Origin: CAWDVH01 sp963805705
Lineage (GTDB): Bacteria > Actinomycetota > Actinomycetes > Streptosporangiales > Streptosporangiaceae
Direction: 5' to 3'
Assembly: GCA_963805705.1 (NCBI GenBank)
Contig: CAWDVH010000005.1
Coordinates: 1,054,001-1,118,000, forward strand
DNA: 64,000 bases
Below are positions 7,779 through 15,577 of this stretch, in pieces; within the stretch, counting starts at the first letter, position 1, and each line of letters opens with the position of its first letter. Below the pieces are notes generated by a model. It ran no database searches, had not been told where the DNA came from, and saw only the letters and a list, made by a program, of their open reading frames with translations. Position numbers and translations under genes: made by a program.

Positions 7779-8895
7779 AGCGGGCGAGGGCGAAGCGGGG
7801 CCCGGGAAGATCGTCCGCGTGGCCGGTCGCGAGGCCCGCCAGCCACTCGCCGAGCAGCGGCCCGAACTTGAAGCCGTGCCCGGAGGTGCCGCTGCCGATG
7901 ACCACGTTGCCCATCCGGTCCAGGATGAAGTCCTCGTCCGGGCTGTTGTCGTAGATGCAGCGCTCGGTGGCGACTGGCTCCGGGCTGCAGCCGGGCAGGA
8001 GCTCCCGCGCTAGCTCGGTCAGCCGGCTGGTCATGGCCTCGTCGGCGTCCTGCGACCTGCTGTCGGGGTCGGCGGGCGGCCCGCTCTGGTGGACGCCGAT
8101 CTTGTACAGCGGCGAGCCCGGCACCGGCAGGCCGTAGGGAACGGGGTCGCCATGGCTGAGGAAGATCGGCAGCCGCGATGGCGCGTCACCGGGCGGCTGA
8201 CTCCCTGCCGGGGCCAGGTACGCCACTTGCTCCAGCGTCGGCGCCGAGGGCACCGCGATTCCGGCCGTGGCCAGCAGGCGGCTTGTCGACGGCCCGGCGC
8301 AGACGATCACGGTGCGGGCCGACAGGCTGCCCGCCTCCATGCTCACCCGCACCCGCCTGCCGTCATCGGCGATCGCGGTGACCCGCACTCCGGCGCGGAC
8401 CGCGGGCACCGCGGCGGCCAGGGCCGCCAGCGCCTGGTCGGCGGCCGTCACGCAGGACTCCGGCTCCAGCAGGACCGGCCCGCGTACGGCGATGCCAGGA
8501 AACCGGGACGCCGCCTGCTCGGCCGACAGCAGCTGGCACGGAGCGCCGGCCTGCACCATCGCCTCGCGCACGGCCGGCAGTTGTTCCCCGAGCGTCAGCT
8601 GAGGGGTCGGCAGCAGGATCTTCCGGCCGGATTCCTCCTCGAGCTCGTGCCAGAAGCCGCGGGCGCGCCTGGCCATCGCAACGTAGTGCGGATCGGTGTA
8701 ACCGAGCCGGAAGATACGGCAGCTGCCCTTGGATCCCGCGCCGTCGTGGCCAATCTGGGCTTGCTCGAGCACGATCACGTGACGACCGCGCCTGGCCAGG
8801 GCACGAGCGGCGGACAGGCCGAGCAGGCCGGCGCCGATGACGACGATGTCGGCCTGCTCGCCCGGCCTGTGCTCGCCCTGCGTCTGCCCGCTCAT
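7753..8895 (-). CDS. Monomeric sarcosine oxidase / N-methyltryptophan oxidase-like FAD enzyme
   Basis: The 380-residue protein has an FAD-binding Rossmann motif (VVIGAGLLGLSAARAL, about 18-33), then GSKGSCRIFRLGY, typical of the MSOX/SolA/PIPOX group. Near the C-terminus are ERCIYDNSPDEDFILD and GSGTSGHGFKFGP. In this family the Cys of the CxYxxxPD motif carries the covalent 8alpha-S-cysteinyl flavin, and that Cys is present. Such enzymes oxidise N-methyl amino acids or cyclic imino acids, releasing hydrogen peroxide in the cytoplasm. GGAGG lies about nine bases before the ATG. The substrate is uncertain: sarcosine, N-methyltryptophan and pipecolate are all possible. Confidence 0.85.
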   Translation of the reverse strand: MSGQTQGEHRPGEQADIVVIGAGLLGLSAARALARRGRHVIVLEQAQIGHDGAGSKGSCRIFRLGYTDPHYVAMARRARGFWHELEEESGRKILLPTPQLTLGEQLPAVREAMVQAGAPCQLLSAEQAASRFPGIAVRGPVLLEPESCVTAADQALAALAAAVPAVRAGVRVTAIADDGRRVRVSMEAGSLSARTVIVCAGPSTSRLLATAGIAVPSAPTLEQVAYLAPAGSQPPGDAPSRLPIFLSHGDPVPYGLPVPGSPLYKIGVHQSGPPADPDSRSQDADEAMTSRLTELARELLPGCSPEPVATERCIYDNSPDEDFILDRMGNVVIGSGTSGHGFKFGPLLGEWLAGLATGHADDLPGPRFALARFSAATART

Positions 8896-9067
8896 CCGAT
8901 GCGCCTCCGCAGGCCAGGCTACAGATGTAAAGATGATGACAGAGCAGACGGCGCCAGGCCCCCGCCAGGATGACGGTTCGGGGCGGCCGTAGAGGCAATG
9001 ATGTGATCATGCGGTCCGCGTCGCGCAGCCGGAGGAGCGCCAGGCGGCCGGGCGGTGGAGGTGCGGC

Positions 9068-10045
9068 GTGAGTATCGGCGAAGTCCTGGCGGAAGCCCGC
9101 CGCCGGGCCGATCTCAGTGTCGGCCAGGTCAGCCGGCAGACCCGCATCAGGGAAAGCATCATCAGGGGGATCGAAGACGACGACTACTCGGCGTCGGGCG
9201 GCGACTTTTACGCTCGAGGGCAGATCCGCAGTATCGCCAAGGTGGTCGGGACGGATCCCGGGCCGCTGATCCGGGAGTATGACACGGCTTACCGAGCGCC
9301 GGGCGCGCTCTCGGCAGTGAGCCTGGCCGAGCTGGTCACGCCGCCCCCGGCAGGAGACCGGCGCCAGCTGAACCCGATCACGATGCTGGCCCTGGTACTG
9401 GTGGTGGTGGTAGCGCTCGGGTTCGCGGCGTACAGCTTCCTGTCGGGCTCCCGGCATACGGCCAGCGCCGGGTCAGTCACCGGGAGCCATGCCGTGACTC
9501 ACCACCGTGCCGGGCGCGGCGGGACGCACCCGGCCCCGCAGGCCAGCCCCGGACCTGAGCATTCCGCGCCTGCATCCCCGCCCGCCACAGTCCCGGCGCA
9601 GGCCCTGACCCCGGTCAGAGCGAAGGCGTACAGTCCCTACGGCACCGGCCACGGTGACAACCCTCAGCGCGCGCCCCTGGCCATTGACGCGAATCGCGGG
9701 ACCGCCTGGCGTACCGACTGGTACACCACGGCCCAGTTCGGGAACCTGTATCCCGGCACCGGCCTGCTGCTGGACATGGGCAGGCCGGTGACGATCACCG
9801 CCGCCCGGATCGCCCTCGGCCACGCCCGGGGCGCCACCCTGGAGCTGCGCGTTGGCCCCGAGCCCGCTCTGACCCGACTGCCGCCCGTCGCACGCGCGGG
9901 CGGCGCGAGCGGCGTGGCCCACCTGCGCCTGACCACGCCAGCGCACGGCCGTTACGTGCTCATCTGGTTCACCAGGCTGCCGGCTGACCCGGCCGGCACC
10001 TTCCAGGCGAGCGTGTATGACGTCCGGCTGAAAGGCGAGAAGTGA
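9068..10045 (+). CDS. RodZ-like HTH membrane protein with C-terminal discoidin-like domain
   Basis: Starts at GTG 9068 with GGAGG six bases upstream. Residues 1-72 form a RodZ-type helix-turn-helix (GEVLAEARRRADLSVGQVSR, then RESIIRGIEDDDY and FYARGQIRSIAKVV). A membrane helix follows (about 104-125, ITMLALVLVVVVALGFAAYS). Then come a Ser/Pro/His-rich linker (126-200) and a beta-rich external domain beginning AIDANRGTAWRTDWY and ending FQASVYDVRLKGEK, which resembles F5/8 type C/discoidin carbohydrate-binding modules. RodZ links MreB to the elongation machinery in rods; in actinobacteria such proteins are poorly understood. The layout suggests a transmembrane protein binding DNA or a cytoskeletal partner inside and glycan outside. 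This is inference. Confidence 0.75.
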   Translation: MSIGEVLAEARRRADLSVGQVSRQTRIRESIIRGIEDDDYSASGGDFYARGQIRSIAKVVGTDPGPLIREYDTAYRAPGALSAVSLAELVTPPPAGDRRQLNPITMLALVLVVVVALGFAAYSFLSGSRHTASAGSVTGSHAVTHHRAGRGGTHPAPQASPGPEHSAPASPPATVPAQALTPVRAKAYSPYGTGHGDNPQRAPLAIDANRGTAWRTDWYTTAQFGNLYPGTGLLLDMGRPVTITAARIALGHARGATLELRVGPEPALTRLPPVARAGGASGVAHLRLTTPAHGRYVLIWFTRLPADPAGTFQASVYDVRLKGEK

Positions 10046-10150
10046 CCATACCCGGCTCTCCCTGGCATCCCCCGGCTCCAGCCGCCCAGGGCCTGGCCGG
10101 CTGCGGGCCCGTCCCGGCCTGTACCGGGTAGCACGCACCTGAGAGCAACG

Positions 10151-10179
10151 GCCGGGCGCCGGCGCATCCGGCGCCCGGC
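10151..10179 (+). terminator. Strong 12-bp stem-loop between the HTH protein and transaminase genes
   Basis: GCCGGGCGCCGG and CCGGCGCCCGGC pair perfectly around CGCAT. It is 105 bases after one stop and 22 bases before the next start. It could terminate the first transcript; no U-run follows, as is usual in actinomycetes. Confidence 0.55.
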
Positions 10180-10201
10180 GAGTCGTGGCGCGGAGGACGA
10201 G

Positions 10202-11128
10202 ATGACGCAAGATGATGCGGCGGGCGCGATCTGGCCGGCCGGGGCGGCCTGGATCGACGAGCGGTACTGCCCGGTCGAGGAAGCGAAGATCTCGGTGCTC
10301 GATCTGGGTGTTACCCGCTCGGATTGCACCTACGACGTGGTGCATGTCTGGCGAGGGCGTTTCTACCGGCTGGGCGATCACCTCGACCGGTTCAGCGCCA
10401 GCCTCGCGCGGCTGCGGCTTGACCCCGGTCACGGCCGCGCCGAGATTGAGGACATCCTGCACGGCTGTGTCCGCCGTACCGGATTGCGCGAGGCGTATGT
10501 ATCGATGACCTGCACCCGCGGCCGCACAGCCGCCGGGAGCCGCGATATCAGGACCGCCCGCCCTTCGTTCTACTGCTACGCCGTGCCCTTCGTGTGGATC
10601 AGCCCGCCGGGCCAGCAGGCCACCGGCGCGCATATGTGGATCAGCTCGGTGACGCGCATCCCGCCGCAAAGCGTTGACCCACGGGTCAAGAACTACCACT
10701 GGCTCGATATGGAGCTGGCCCTGCTGGACGCCTACGATCACCACGCTCAGCTGGTCGTGCTGCGTGACGCGTCCGGCGCGATCACCGAGGGACCGGGCTT
10801 CAACGTGTTCGCCCATGTCGGCGGCCGGTGGCTGACGCCGGCCAGCGGCACGCTCCAGGGCATTACCAGGCGCTCGGTCATCGAGCTCGCCGCCGAGGCC
10901 GGGGAGCTGGTGGAAGAGGGCCGGCTGAGCGCGGACGACCTGCGCCGGGCGGCCGAGGTCCTGGTCACCTCCACGGCCGGCGGAATCATGCCCGTGACCG
11001 TGATCGACGGCGGGCCGGTCGGCACCGGAGCGCCAGGTCCGCTGGCCCTACGGCTACGGGACCGGTACTGGGCACGCCACGAGGACCCGCTGCATTCCAC
11101 CCCGGTCCGATACGGCGATCAAGCCTGA
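10202..11128 (+). CDS. Class IV (fold type IV) PLP aminotransferase, (R)-amine transaminase-like
   Basis: The 308-residue product is a fold-type IV PLP enzyme. The Schiff-base lysine is in RVKNYHWLDMELAL (about 163), the cofactor glutamate in ITEGPGFNVF (about 199), and GTLQGITRRSVIELA binds the phosphate. Branched-chain, D-alanine and (R)-selective amine transaminases share this fold. The N-terminal segment RSDCTYDVVHVWRGRFYRLG resembles what I know of fungal and bacterial (R)-amine transaminases more than IlvE, so a non-IlvE substrate range is plausible. GGAGGA lies five bases before the ATG. No IlvE pathway gene is adjacent; upstream is a structural protein and downstream a PNPOx-like gene. 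Confidence 0.82.
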   Translation: MTQDDAAGAIWPAGAAWIDERYCPVEEAKISVLDLGVTRSDCTYDVVHVWRGRFYRLGDHLDRFSASLARLRLDPGHGRAEIEDILHGCVRRTGLREAYVSMTCTRGRTAAGSRDIRTARPSFYCYAVPFVWISPPGQQATGAHMWISSVTRIPPQSVDPRVKNYHWLDMELALLDAYDHHAQLVVLRDASGAITEGPGFNVFAHVGGRWLTPASGTLQGITRRSVIELAAEAGELVEEGRLSADDLRRAAEVLVTSTAGGIMPVTVIDGGPVGTGAPGPLALRLRDRYWARHEDPLHSTPVRYGDQA

Positions 11129-11274
11129 TGCCCTGCGTTAACGGGCGTTGCGCGTCCCTGTGCGGTCACCAGGAGCCAGCGCGGCGGGGAGCTTGCTCGC
11201 GGAAGCGTCTTGACTTCGAGCGTGGTTGAGCTTGCACGCTGGGCGGGACGCGGCATGAAAGGGATGGTCATCAG

Positions 11275-11706
11275 ATGGTCATGGGACAGCCCGAGATCGA
11301 TACGCTCCTGGCGCAGCCTCTCACGGCCCGGGTCGCGACGAACGGCCCGACGGTCCGGCCGACGTGGTTCCTCTGGGAAGAACAGGCGTTCTGGATTCTC
11401 ACCGGCCCATGGGCGCGGCTGCCGGGCCTCATACGAGCCGATCCCGCGATAGCGCTGGTGGTTGATGAATGCAACCTGGCCACGGGACTAGTCAGGCAGG
11501 TCATCGCACGCGGGCAGGCTGAAATCCGGCCCTTTGACGTGCCCCGCGTGCGGCGTAAGCTCACCCGCTACCTCGGGGCCGACGAGGCCCGCTGGGATCA
11601 GCGGTTCCGGCGCTACCTTCGCGACGATACCGCGGAAAAGGGCACCGTCTGGCTTCGACTCCGCCCGGATTCGCTCATCGCGAAGGACCTCAGCTATGCC
11701 GTCTAG
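11275..11706 (+). CDS. Pyridoxamine 5'-phosphate oxidase-like (FMN/F420-binding split barrel) protein
   Basis: The 143-residue single-domain protein starts at ATG 11275; a second in-frame ATG follows at 11281. ARVATNGPTVRPTWFLWEEQ, then FWILTGPWARLPGLIRADPA and IALVVDE, are typical of the PNPOx-like split barrel, in which flavin or deazaflavin sits at the dimer interface. The family includes actinobacterial F420-dependent reductases, FMN oxidoreductases and heme-degrading proteins, so the cofactor cannot be fixed from this sequence. It follows the transaminase after 146 bases and ends 15 bases from the convergent hydrolase gene. Confidence 0.82.
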   Translation: MVMGQPEIDTLLAQPLTARVATNGPTVRPTWFLWEEQAFWILTGPWARLPGLIRADPAIALVVDECNLATGLVRQVIARGQAEIRPFDVPRVRRKLTRYLGADEARWDQRFRRYLRDDTAEKGTVWLRLRPDSLIAKDLSYAV

Positions 11707-11721
11707 CCGGGCAGCACGTGG

Positions 11722-12489
11722 TCAGCGACCCTGGCGCAGGAACCTCTCGACGATAGGTACCACTAGTTCGTCCCGCTGGGTCAGCTGCACATGGGTGGTA
11801 CCGGGAAGCACGGCCAGCTGGCTGCCGGGAATCAGCTGGCGCATCTCGGCAGCGTGCTCCACCCGCACGAAATCGTTGTCTCCCACCATGATCAGCGTTG
11901 CCGCCGTGATCGAGCCCAGCTCCTGCGGCGACCAGCCGGCGAAGGTAGCCACCGCGTTCGATACCTTCTGCATGAAGGCGGGGAAGTGGTCCGGGTCCGG
12001 AGCAACCTTGGCGTACGCCTCTCGCATGGCGGCGAAGTCTTCCTCGGTGGGCATCCGCGTCGAGGTGGCGAACAGAGCCGGATCGCGCACGTCGTCGTAA
12101 TAGCCGTCCGGCCGGAAATGAGACGCGGCCAGCACCACCCGGTCCACCCGCTGCGGCCGGGTCACCGCGAGCTGCGTGGCGACCAGGCCGCCCAGACTGA
12201 ACCCGAGCAGGTCGGCCCGCTCGATGTCCAGCAGGTCCAGCAGCCCGACAATGTCATCGGCGAGGCTGTCCAGGCTCAGGGGCCGGTCGGTGTCGGCGGT
12301 GTGGCCATGGCCCTGCAGCTCGACGCCGATCGCCTGGCGGGAAGCGGCCAGTCCGGGCAGCACCCGCCCGAACGACAGGCCGATCGTTTGCAGTCCGCCG
12401 TGTATCAGTATGACCGGCCGGCCGGTGCCGTGGATCTCGTAGTACATGTTCAGCCCGCTGACCGGGGCGTAGCCGCTTGCCTTCGTCAT
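11722..12489 (-). CDS. Alpha/beta hydrolase fold protein
   Basis: I take the ATG at 12489 as start, giving 255 residues; upstream codons are tandem repeat DNA, not protein. The fold is clear: VILIHGGLQ (oxyanion loop), nucleophile elbow GFSLGGLVATQ with Ser, acid strand LIMVGDNDFV with Asp, and the late PGTTHVQLTQRDE with the catalytic His. It is closest to small esterase/peroxidase-like hydrolases with a short lid (YYDDVRDPALFATS). The substrate is unknown. It converges on the PNPOx gene (15 bases apart) and is divergent from the aldo/keto reductase gene. Confidence 0.85.
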   Translation of the reverse strand: MTKASGYAPVSGLNMYYEIHGTGRPVILIHGGLQTIGLSFGRVLPGLAASRQAIGVELQGHGHTADTDRPLSLDSLADDIVGLLDLLDIERADLLGFSLGGLVATQLAVTRPQRVDRVVLAASHFRPDGYYDDVRDPALFATSTRMPTEEDFAAMREAYAKVAPDPDHFPAFMQKVSNAVATFAGWSPQELGSITAATLIMVGDNDFVRVEHAAEMRQLIPGSQLAVLPGTTHVQLTQRDELVVPIVERFLRQGR

Positions 12490-12496
12490 TGTGTCG

Positions 12497-12559
12497 TTGC
12501 CTCGCATCCGTTGCCTCGCATCCGTGGCCTCGTATCCGTGGCCTCGTGTCCCTTGCCTC
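12497..12559 (-). repeat. 14-bp tandem repeat directly upstream of the hydrolase start
   Basis: Four full copies and one partial copy of a 14-base unit (plus strand TTGCCTCGCATCCG or TGGCCTCGTATCCG) end eight bases before the hydrolase start codon. On the coding strand each unit contains GAGGC, a Shine-Dalgarno-like core, so several copies offer the same ribosome-site core at different distances. Confidence 0.85.
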
Positions 12560-12665
12560 CGGCTGATCCTTTCAGCGATGGGACTGCCGATCCGCCGGGA
12601 ACTCATCGCCGAGCCCGGCTCATGACTGCTGATGGCCGGCCGAGCCGCTTCCCTGGGCCAAGCGG

Positions 12666-12671
12666 TAACGT
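12666..12671 (+). promoter_or_regulatory. -10 box (TAACGT) of a leaderless aldo/keto reductase gene
   Basis: TAACGT ends six bases before the ATG at 12678, with no ribosome site between. Confidence 0.5.
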
Positions 12672-12677
12672 GCGGCC

Positions 12678-13670
12678 ATGGAACACACCCGACTTGGCCG
12701 GACCGGCCTGCAGGTCTCGAGGCTGTGCCTGGGGACGATGACCTTCGGACTGCAAAATGACGAGCCGGCCGCAGCCGCCATTCTCGACCGGGCGGCCGAG
12801 GGCGGTATCGACTTCATCGATACCTCTGACGCCTACCCGCTGGGCGGGGACCTCACCACCCGCGGGATTACTGAGGAAATCCTCGGTCGCTGGCTCCAGG
12901 GCAAGCGGGACCGTTTCATAGTCGCGACCAAGTGCTTCGCCCCGACCGGGCCGGCGCCGTTCGACGCCGGCAATTCCCGCAAGCACATCCTCTCCGCAGT
13001 TGATGCTTCCCTGCGGCGCTTGCGGACTGACTACATCGACCTCTACCAGCTGCACGGATATGACCGGGCGACGCCGATCGATGAGACCCTGAGCGCCCTG
13101 GATGACCTCGTGCATCAGGGGAAGGTCCGCTACGTCGGCTGCTCGAACTTCCTGACCTATCAGCTGGTGCGGGCCATCGGCCGAAGCGAGACGCTCCGGC
13201 TGGCCCGCTTCGACTCCGTCCAGCCCCGCTACAACCTGCTCTTCCGCCAGATTGAGCGAGAGATGCTCCCGTTCTGCGGCGAGGAGGGCGTCGGCGTCAT
13301 TCCTTACAACCCCATCGCCGGGGGCCTGCTGTCGGGAAAGCATTCCCGCACCGCCCCGCCCCCCGAGGGCACCCGCTTCACCCTGGGCAGCGCGGCGAAG
13401 GCTTACCAGGACCGCTACTGGCACGAGCGCGAGTTCGACACCGTCGACGTGCTCCGCCAGCTGGCCGAGAAGGCCGGCGTGAGCCTCGTGACCCTCTCGG
13501 TCGCCTGGGTCCTGGCGAATAAGGCAGTCACGGCGCCCATCATCGGAGCGAGCCGCCCCGAGCAGCTCGACTCCAGCCTGGCCGCCGCCGGGTTCGTGCT
13601 CGACGACGACCTGAAGCGCGAGCTCGACCAGTCCACCCACGAGTACCGCATGGGCGATGCGCCCCGGTAG
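12678..13670 (+). CDS. Aldo/keto reductase
   Basis: The 330-residue TIM-barrel protein shows the aldo/keto reductase signature: LGRTGLQVSRLCLGTMTFG at the N-terminus, the catalytic set DTSDAY (Asp49, Tyr54), ATKCF (Lys) and YQLHGYD (His), and the NADPH-binding C-terminal segment TAPIIGASRPEQLDSSLAA. It should reduce carbonyl compounds with NADPH in the cytoplasm. It belongs to the YghZ/Tas-like ion-channel-beta-subunit branch by overall layout (VRYVGCSNFLTYQL, VIPYNPIAGGLLSGK). The natural substrate is unknown. It is transcribed away from the hydrolase gene. Confidence 0.92.
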   Translation: MEHTRLGRTGLQVSRLCLGTMTFGLQNDEPAAAAILDRAAEGGIDFIDTSDAYPLGGDLTTRGITEEILGRWLQGKRDRFIVATKCFAPTGPAPFDAGNSRKHILSAVDASLRRLRTDYIDLYQLHGYDRATPIDETLSALDDLVHQGKVRYVGCSNFLTYQLVRAIGRSETLRLARFDSVQPRYNLLFRQIEREMLPFCGEEGVGVIPYNPIAGGLLSGKHSRTAPPPEGTRFTLGSAAKAYQDRYWHEREFDTVDVLRQLAEKAGVSLVTLSVAWVLANKAVTAPIIGASRPEQLDSSLAAAGFVLDDDLKRELDQSTHEYRMGDAPR

Positions 13671-13702
13671 GCACCGGCCGCCGGCGACCGGCTAGCGCCG
13701 CG

Positions 13703-14725
13703 TCATGGTGATGGCCGGGCGTCGATCCAGCCGGTCGAGACGGCCGCCCGGCCGGGACGCTGGCCGCCGCTGCTGTGGCCGGCGCAGGGGAAGCCGAGGC
13801 GGCGCAGGATGCCGGCGGCGGATTCAGCACCGGACGCGCTGGCTGTGTAGTCGCTGACCAGCAGCCGCCCGGTCCCCGGCGTGACAACCCGGGTCAGATG
13901 ATGGCGGATGAGCTCGGCTCGGCGCCGCTGCGGCACGCAGTCGATCAGCAGGTGCACATAATCGAAATGGCGGCGCTGCGGCGGCATCCAGTCGATGGCG
14001 TTGCCGACCCAGATCCGGTCCGCCCACTGCGGCAGCCTGCGTCGTGCCAGCTCGACCAGACCGGGCGCGATGTCGATGCCATACGGCTCTACCCGCAGGC
14101 TACGCTCGGCGCACCAGCCAGCGATGGATTCCATCAGCAGGCCGTTCGCGCAGCCGACGTCGAGGAACGTACCGCTCTGGTTGATTCCCTCGCTGATGTG
14201 CTGGCGTGCCTGCCGCCACTCCTCCTGGTCCCCGCCGAACCCGGAGCCTTCCTGTGCCGTCGAGCCGCGCAGGTAGGAACGCTGCAGGGTCCGCAGATTG
14301 TCGGCGTAGAAGGTCAGGTCATCCAGATCCCGGTAGGAGGCGGCGGCCGCCGTCACCGCGGCGGACAGTGCCTGCTGGCCGCAGGCACGCAGCCGCTCGG
14401 CGGCCTGCTCCGGCGCGCAGGCGGTCAGCTGAGCCTTCACGTGGGCGCGGCGGCCGCTGTAGGGGGCTCCCTCGATCCAGGCGTACAGGTGGTCGCCGTC
14501 TAGGCCGAACGGCCGGAAATGCTGGTAGCGAAAGCCAGCGGCCTGCAGCGGCACCCGCATCACGGTGTCGATTAGGTAGTCCTCGCCGTCCAGCACATCG
14601 CCGGCCGGCAGGCCGGGGCCGCCGGGCCCCTCGATCAGCACGCACTGCCCGCCGGGCAGGAACGGCACGAAGGTTATTCGCCGCACCTGATCCGGGGCCG
14701 GATCACTCGAGACGAGCCTGAACAC
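13703..14725 (-). CDS. Two-domain class I SAM-dependent methyltransferase
   Basis: The 340-residue protein starts with GTG at 14725. The C-terminal half is a Rossmann methyltransferase: FLDVGCANGLLMESI (motif I, about 189-203), YGIDIAPGLVELARRRLP, IWVGNAIDWMPP and FDYVHLLID. The N-terminal ~100 residues (VRRITFVPFLPGGQCVLIEG, then LPAGDVLDGEDYLIDTVMRV and DGDHLYAWIEG) recall a NUDIX-like fold without a proper NUDIX box; I have not seen a named family for it. TAGGCT eight bases before the GTG suggests a leaderless start. The acceptor is not predictable. Confidence 0.8.
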   Translation of the reverse strand: MFRLVSSDPAPDQVRRITFVPFLPGGQCVLIEGPGGPGLPAGDVLDGEDYLIDTVMRVPLQAAGFRYQHFRPFGLDGDHLYAWIEGAPYSGRRAHVKAQLTACAPEQAAERLRACGQQALSAAVTAAAASYRDLDDLTFYADNLRTLQRSYLRGSTAQEGSGFGGDQEEWRQARQHISEGINQSGTFLDVGCANGLLMESIAGWCAERSLRVEPYGIDIAPGLVELARRRLPQWADRIWVGNAIDWMPPQRRHFDYVHLLIDCVPQRRRAELIRHHLTRVVTPGTGRLLVSDYTASASGAESAAGILRRLGFPCAGHSSGGQRPGRAAVSTGWIDARPSP

Positions 14726-14788
14726 AACCCGAAAGCCTACCCAGCCCGGGCACGCACCGCCCGCTGGGCGCGGACCGCAGGCCGGGGA

Positions 14789-15394
14789 TCAGCCGACCGC
14801 CTCGATGAACTCCGCCGAGGTCATCGGCTGGGAGAACATCGGGTAGTCGTAGCGCAGCGCGTTGTCGTGCTCCTCGGGCGAGGTCGCGGCCAGGCAGTCG
14901 CTCAGGGTGATCACCTGATAGCCGTTCTCGTAGCCGGTGCGCATGGTCGACTCGACGCAGCAGTTGGTGAGGAAGCCGCCGAGGACAATCGTGGTGATGC
15001 CCTTGCTGCGCAGGATGAAGTCGAGGTTCGTGCTGGCGAAGGTGTCCAGGCCGCGCTTGCCCTCGATGAGGATGTCGCCGGCCTGCGGGGCCAGCTCGTC
15101 GACGATGGCCGCGCCCCAGCTGTCCTTGACGAAGGCGTTGCCGTCCACGACGCCCTTGAGGATGCCGTAGGGGTGCGCGCTGAGCTCGTTGTAGCCCTCG
15201 GCGAAGGTGATCGGCGCGTGCATCACGGTGGCGCCCGCCGCTCTGGCCTTCTCGACCACGCGCCTGGTGTTGGCGAGCATGTCTGTCTTGTCCATGACCT
15301 CCGTGACCGCGGGGTGCAGCACGCCCCCGTCGGAGGTGAAGTCGTTCTGGTACTCGATCAGCACTACGGCGGTGGTCTTCGGGTCGATCGGCAT
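14789..15394 (-). CDS. Isochorismatase-like cysteine hydrolase
   Basis: The 201-residue protein matches the isochorismatase-like hydrolase family: VVLIEYQNDFTS at the N-terminus (Glu where many members have the catalytic Asp), the Lys region GDILIEGKRGLDTFASTNLD, and the nucleophile loop LGGFLTNCCVESTMRTGYE. The second Cys of NCC is the expected nucleophile. Family members hydrolyse amides or isochorismate; the absence of entB-type neighbours argues against siderophore synthesis. GGAAGG lies about eight bases before the ATG. It is separated from the methyltransferase by 63 bases on the same strand. Confidence 0.87.
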   Translation of the reverse strand: MPIDPKTTAVVLIEYQNDFTSDGGVLHPAVTEVMDKTDMLANTRRVVEKARAAGATVMHAPITFAEGYNELSAHPYGILKGVVDGNAFVKDSWGAAIVDELAPQAGDILIEGKRGLDTFASTNLDFILRSKGITTIVLGGFLTNCCVESTMRTGYENGYQVITLSDCLAATSPEEHDNALRYDYPMFSQPMTSAEFIEAVG

Positions 15395-15577
15395 GGGTAG
15401 GGTTCCTTCCGGCAGTCGGCCTGACTGTGTGGCTGACTTGTGCAGCTGACCCTGTAAGAGTGGCTGCCGCCAGGGCGATCACGCAAGGCGAGCGGGCCGA
15501 GATCGTCCATCGGGTCTATTCTTCCGCGGTGGGCACAACACGGTGCGCATGACAGCGAGACCCGGGAGGCAGACAGC

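Noticed and set aside
14789..15394. EntB-type isochorismatase linked to the downstream aromatic pathway fusion
   Set aside because: It is divergent from the fusion gene, has no carrier-protein domain and no siderophore genes nearby, so the link to isochorismate is not supported.
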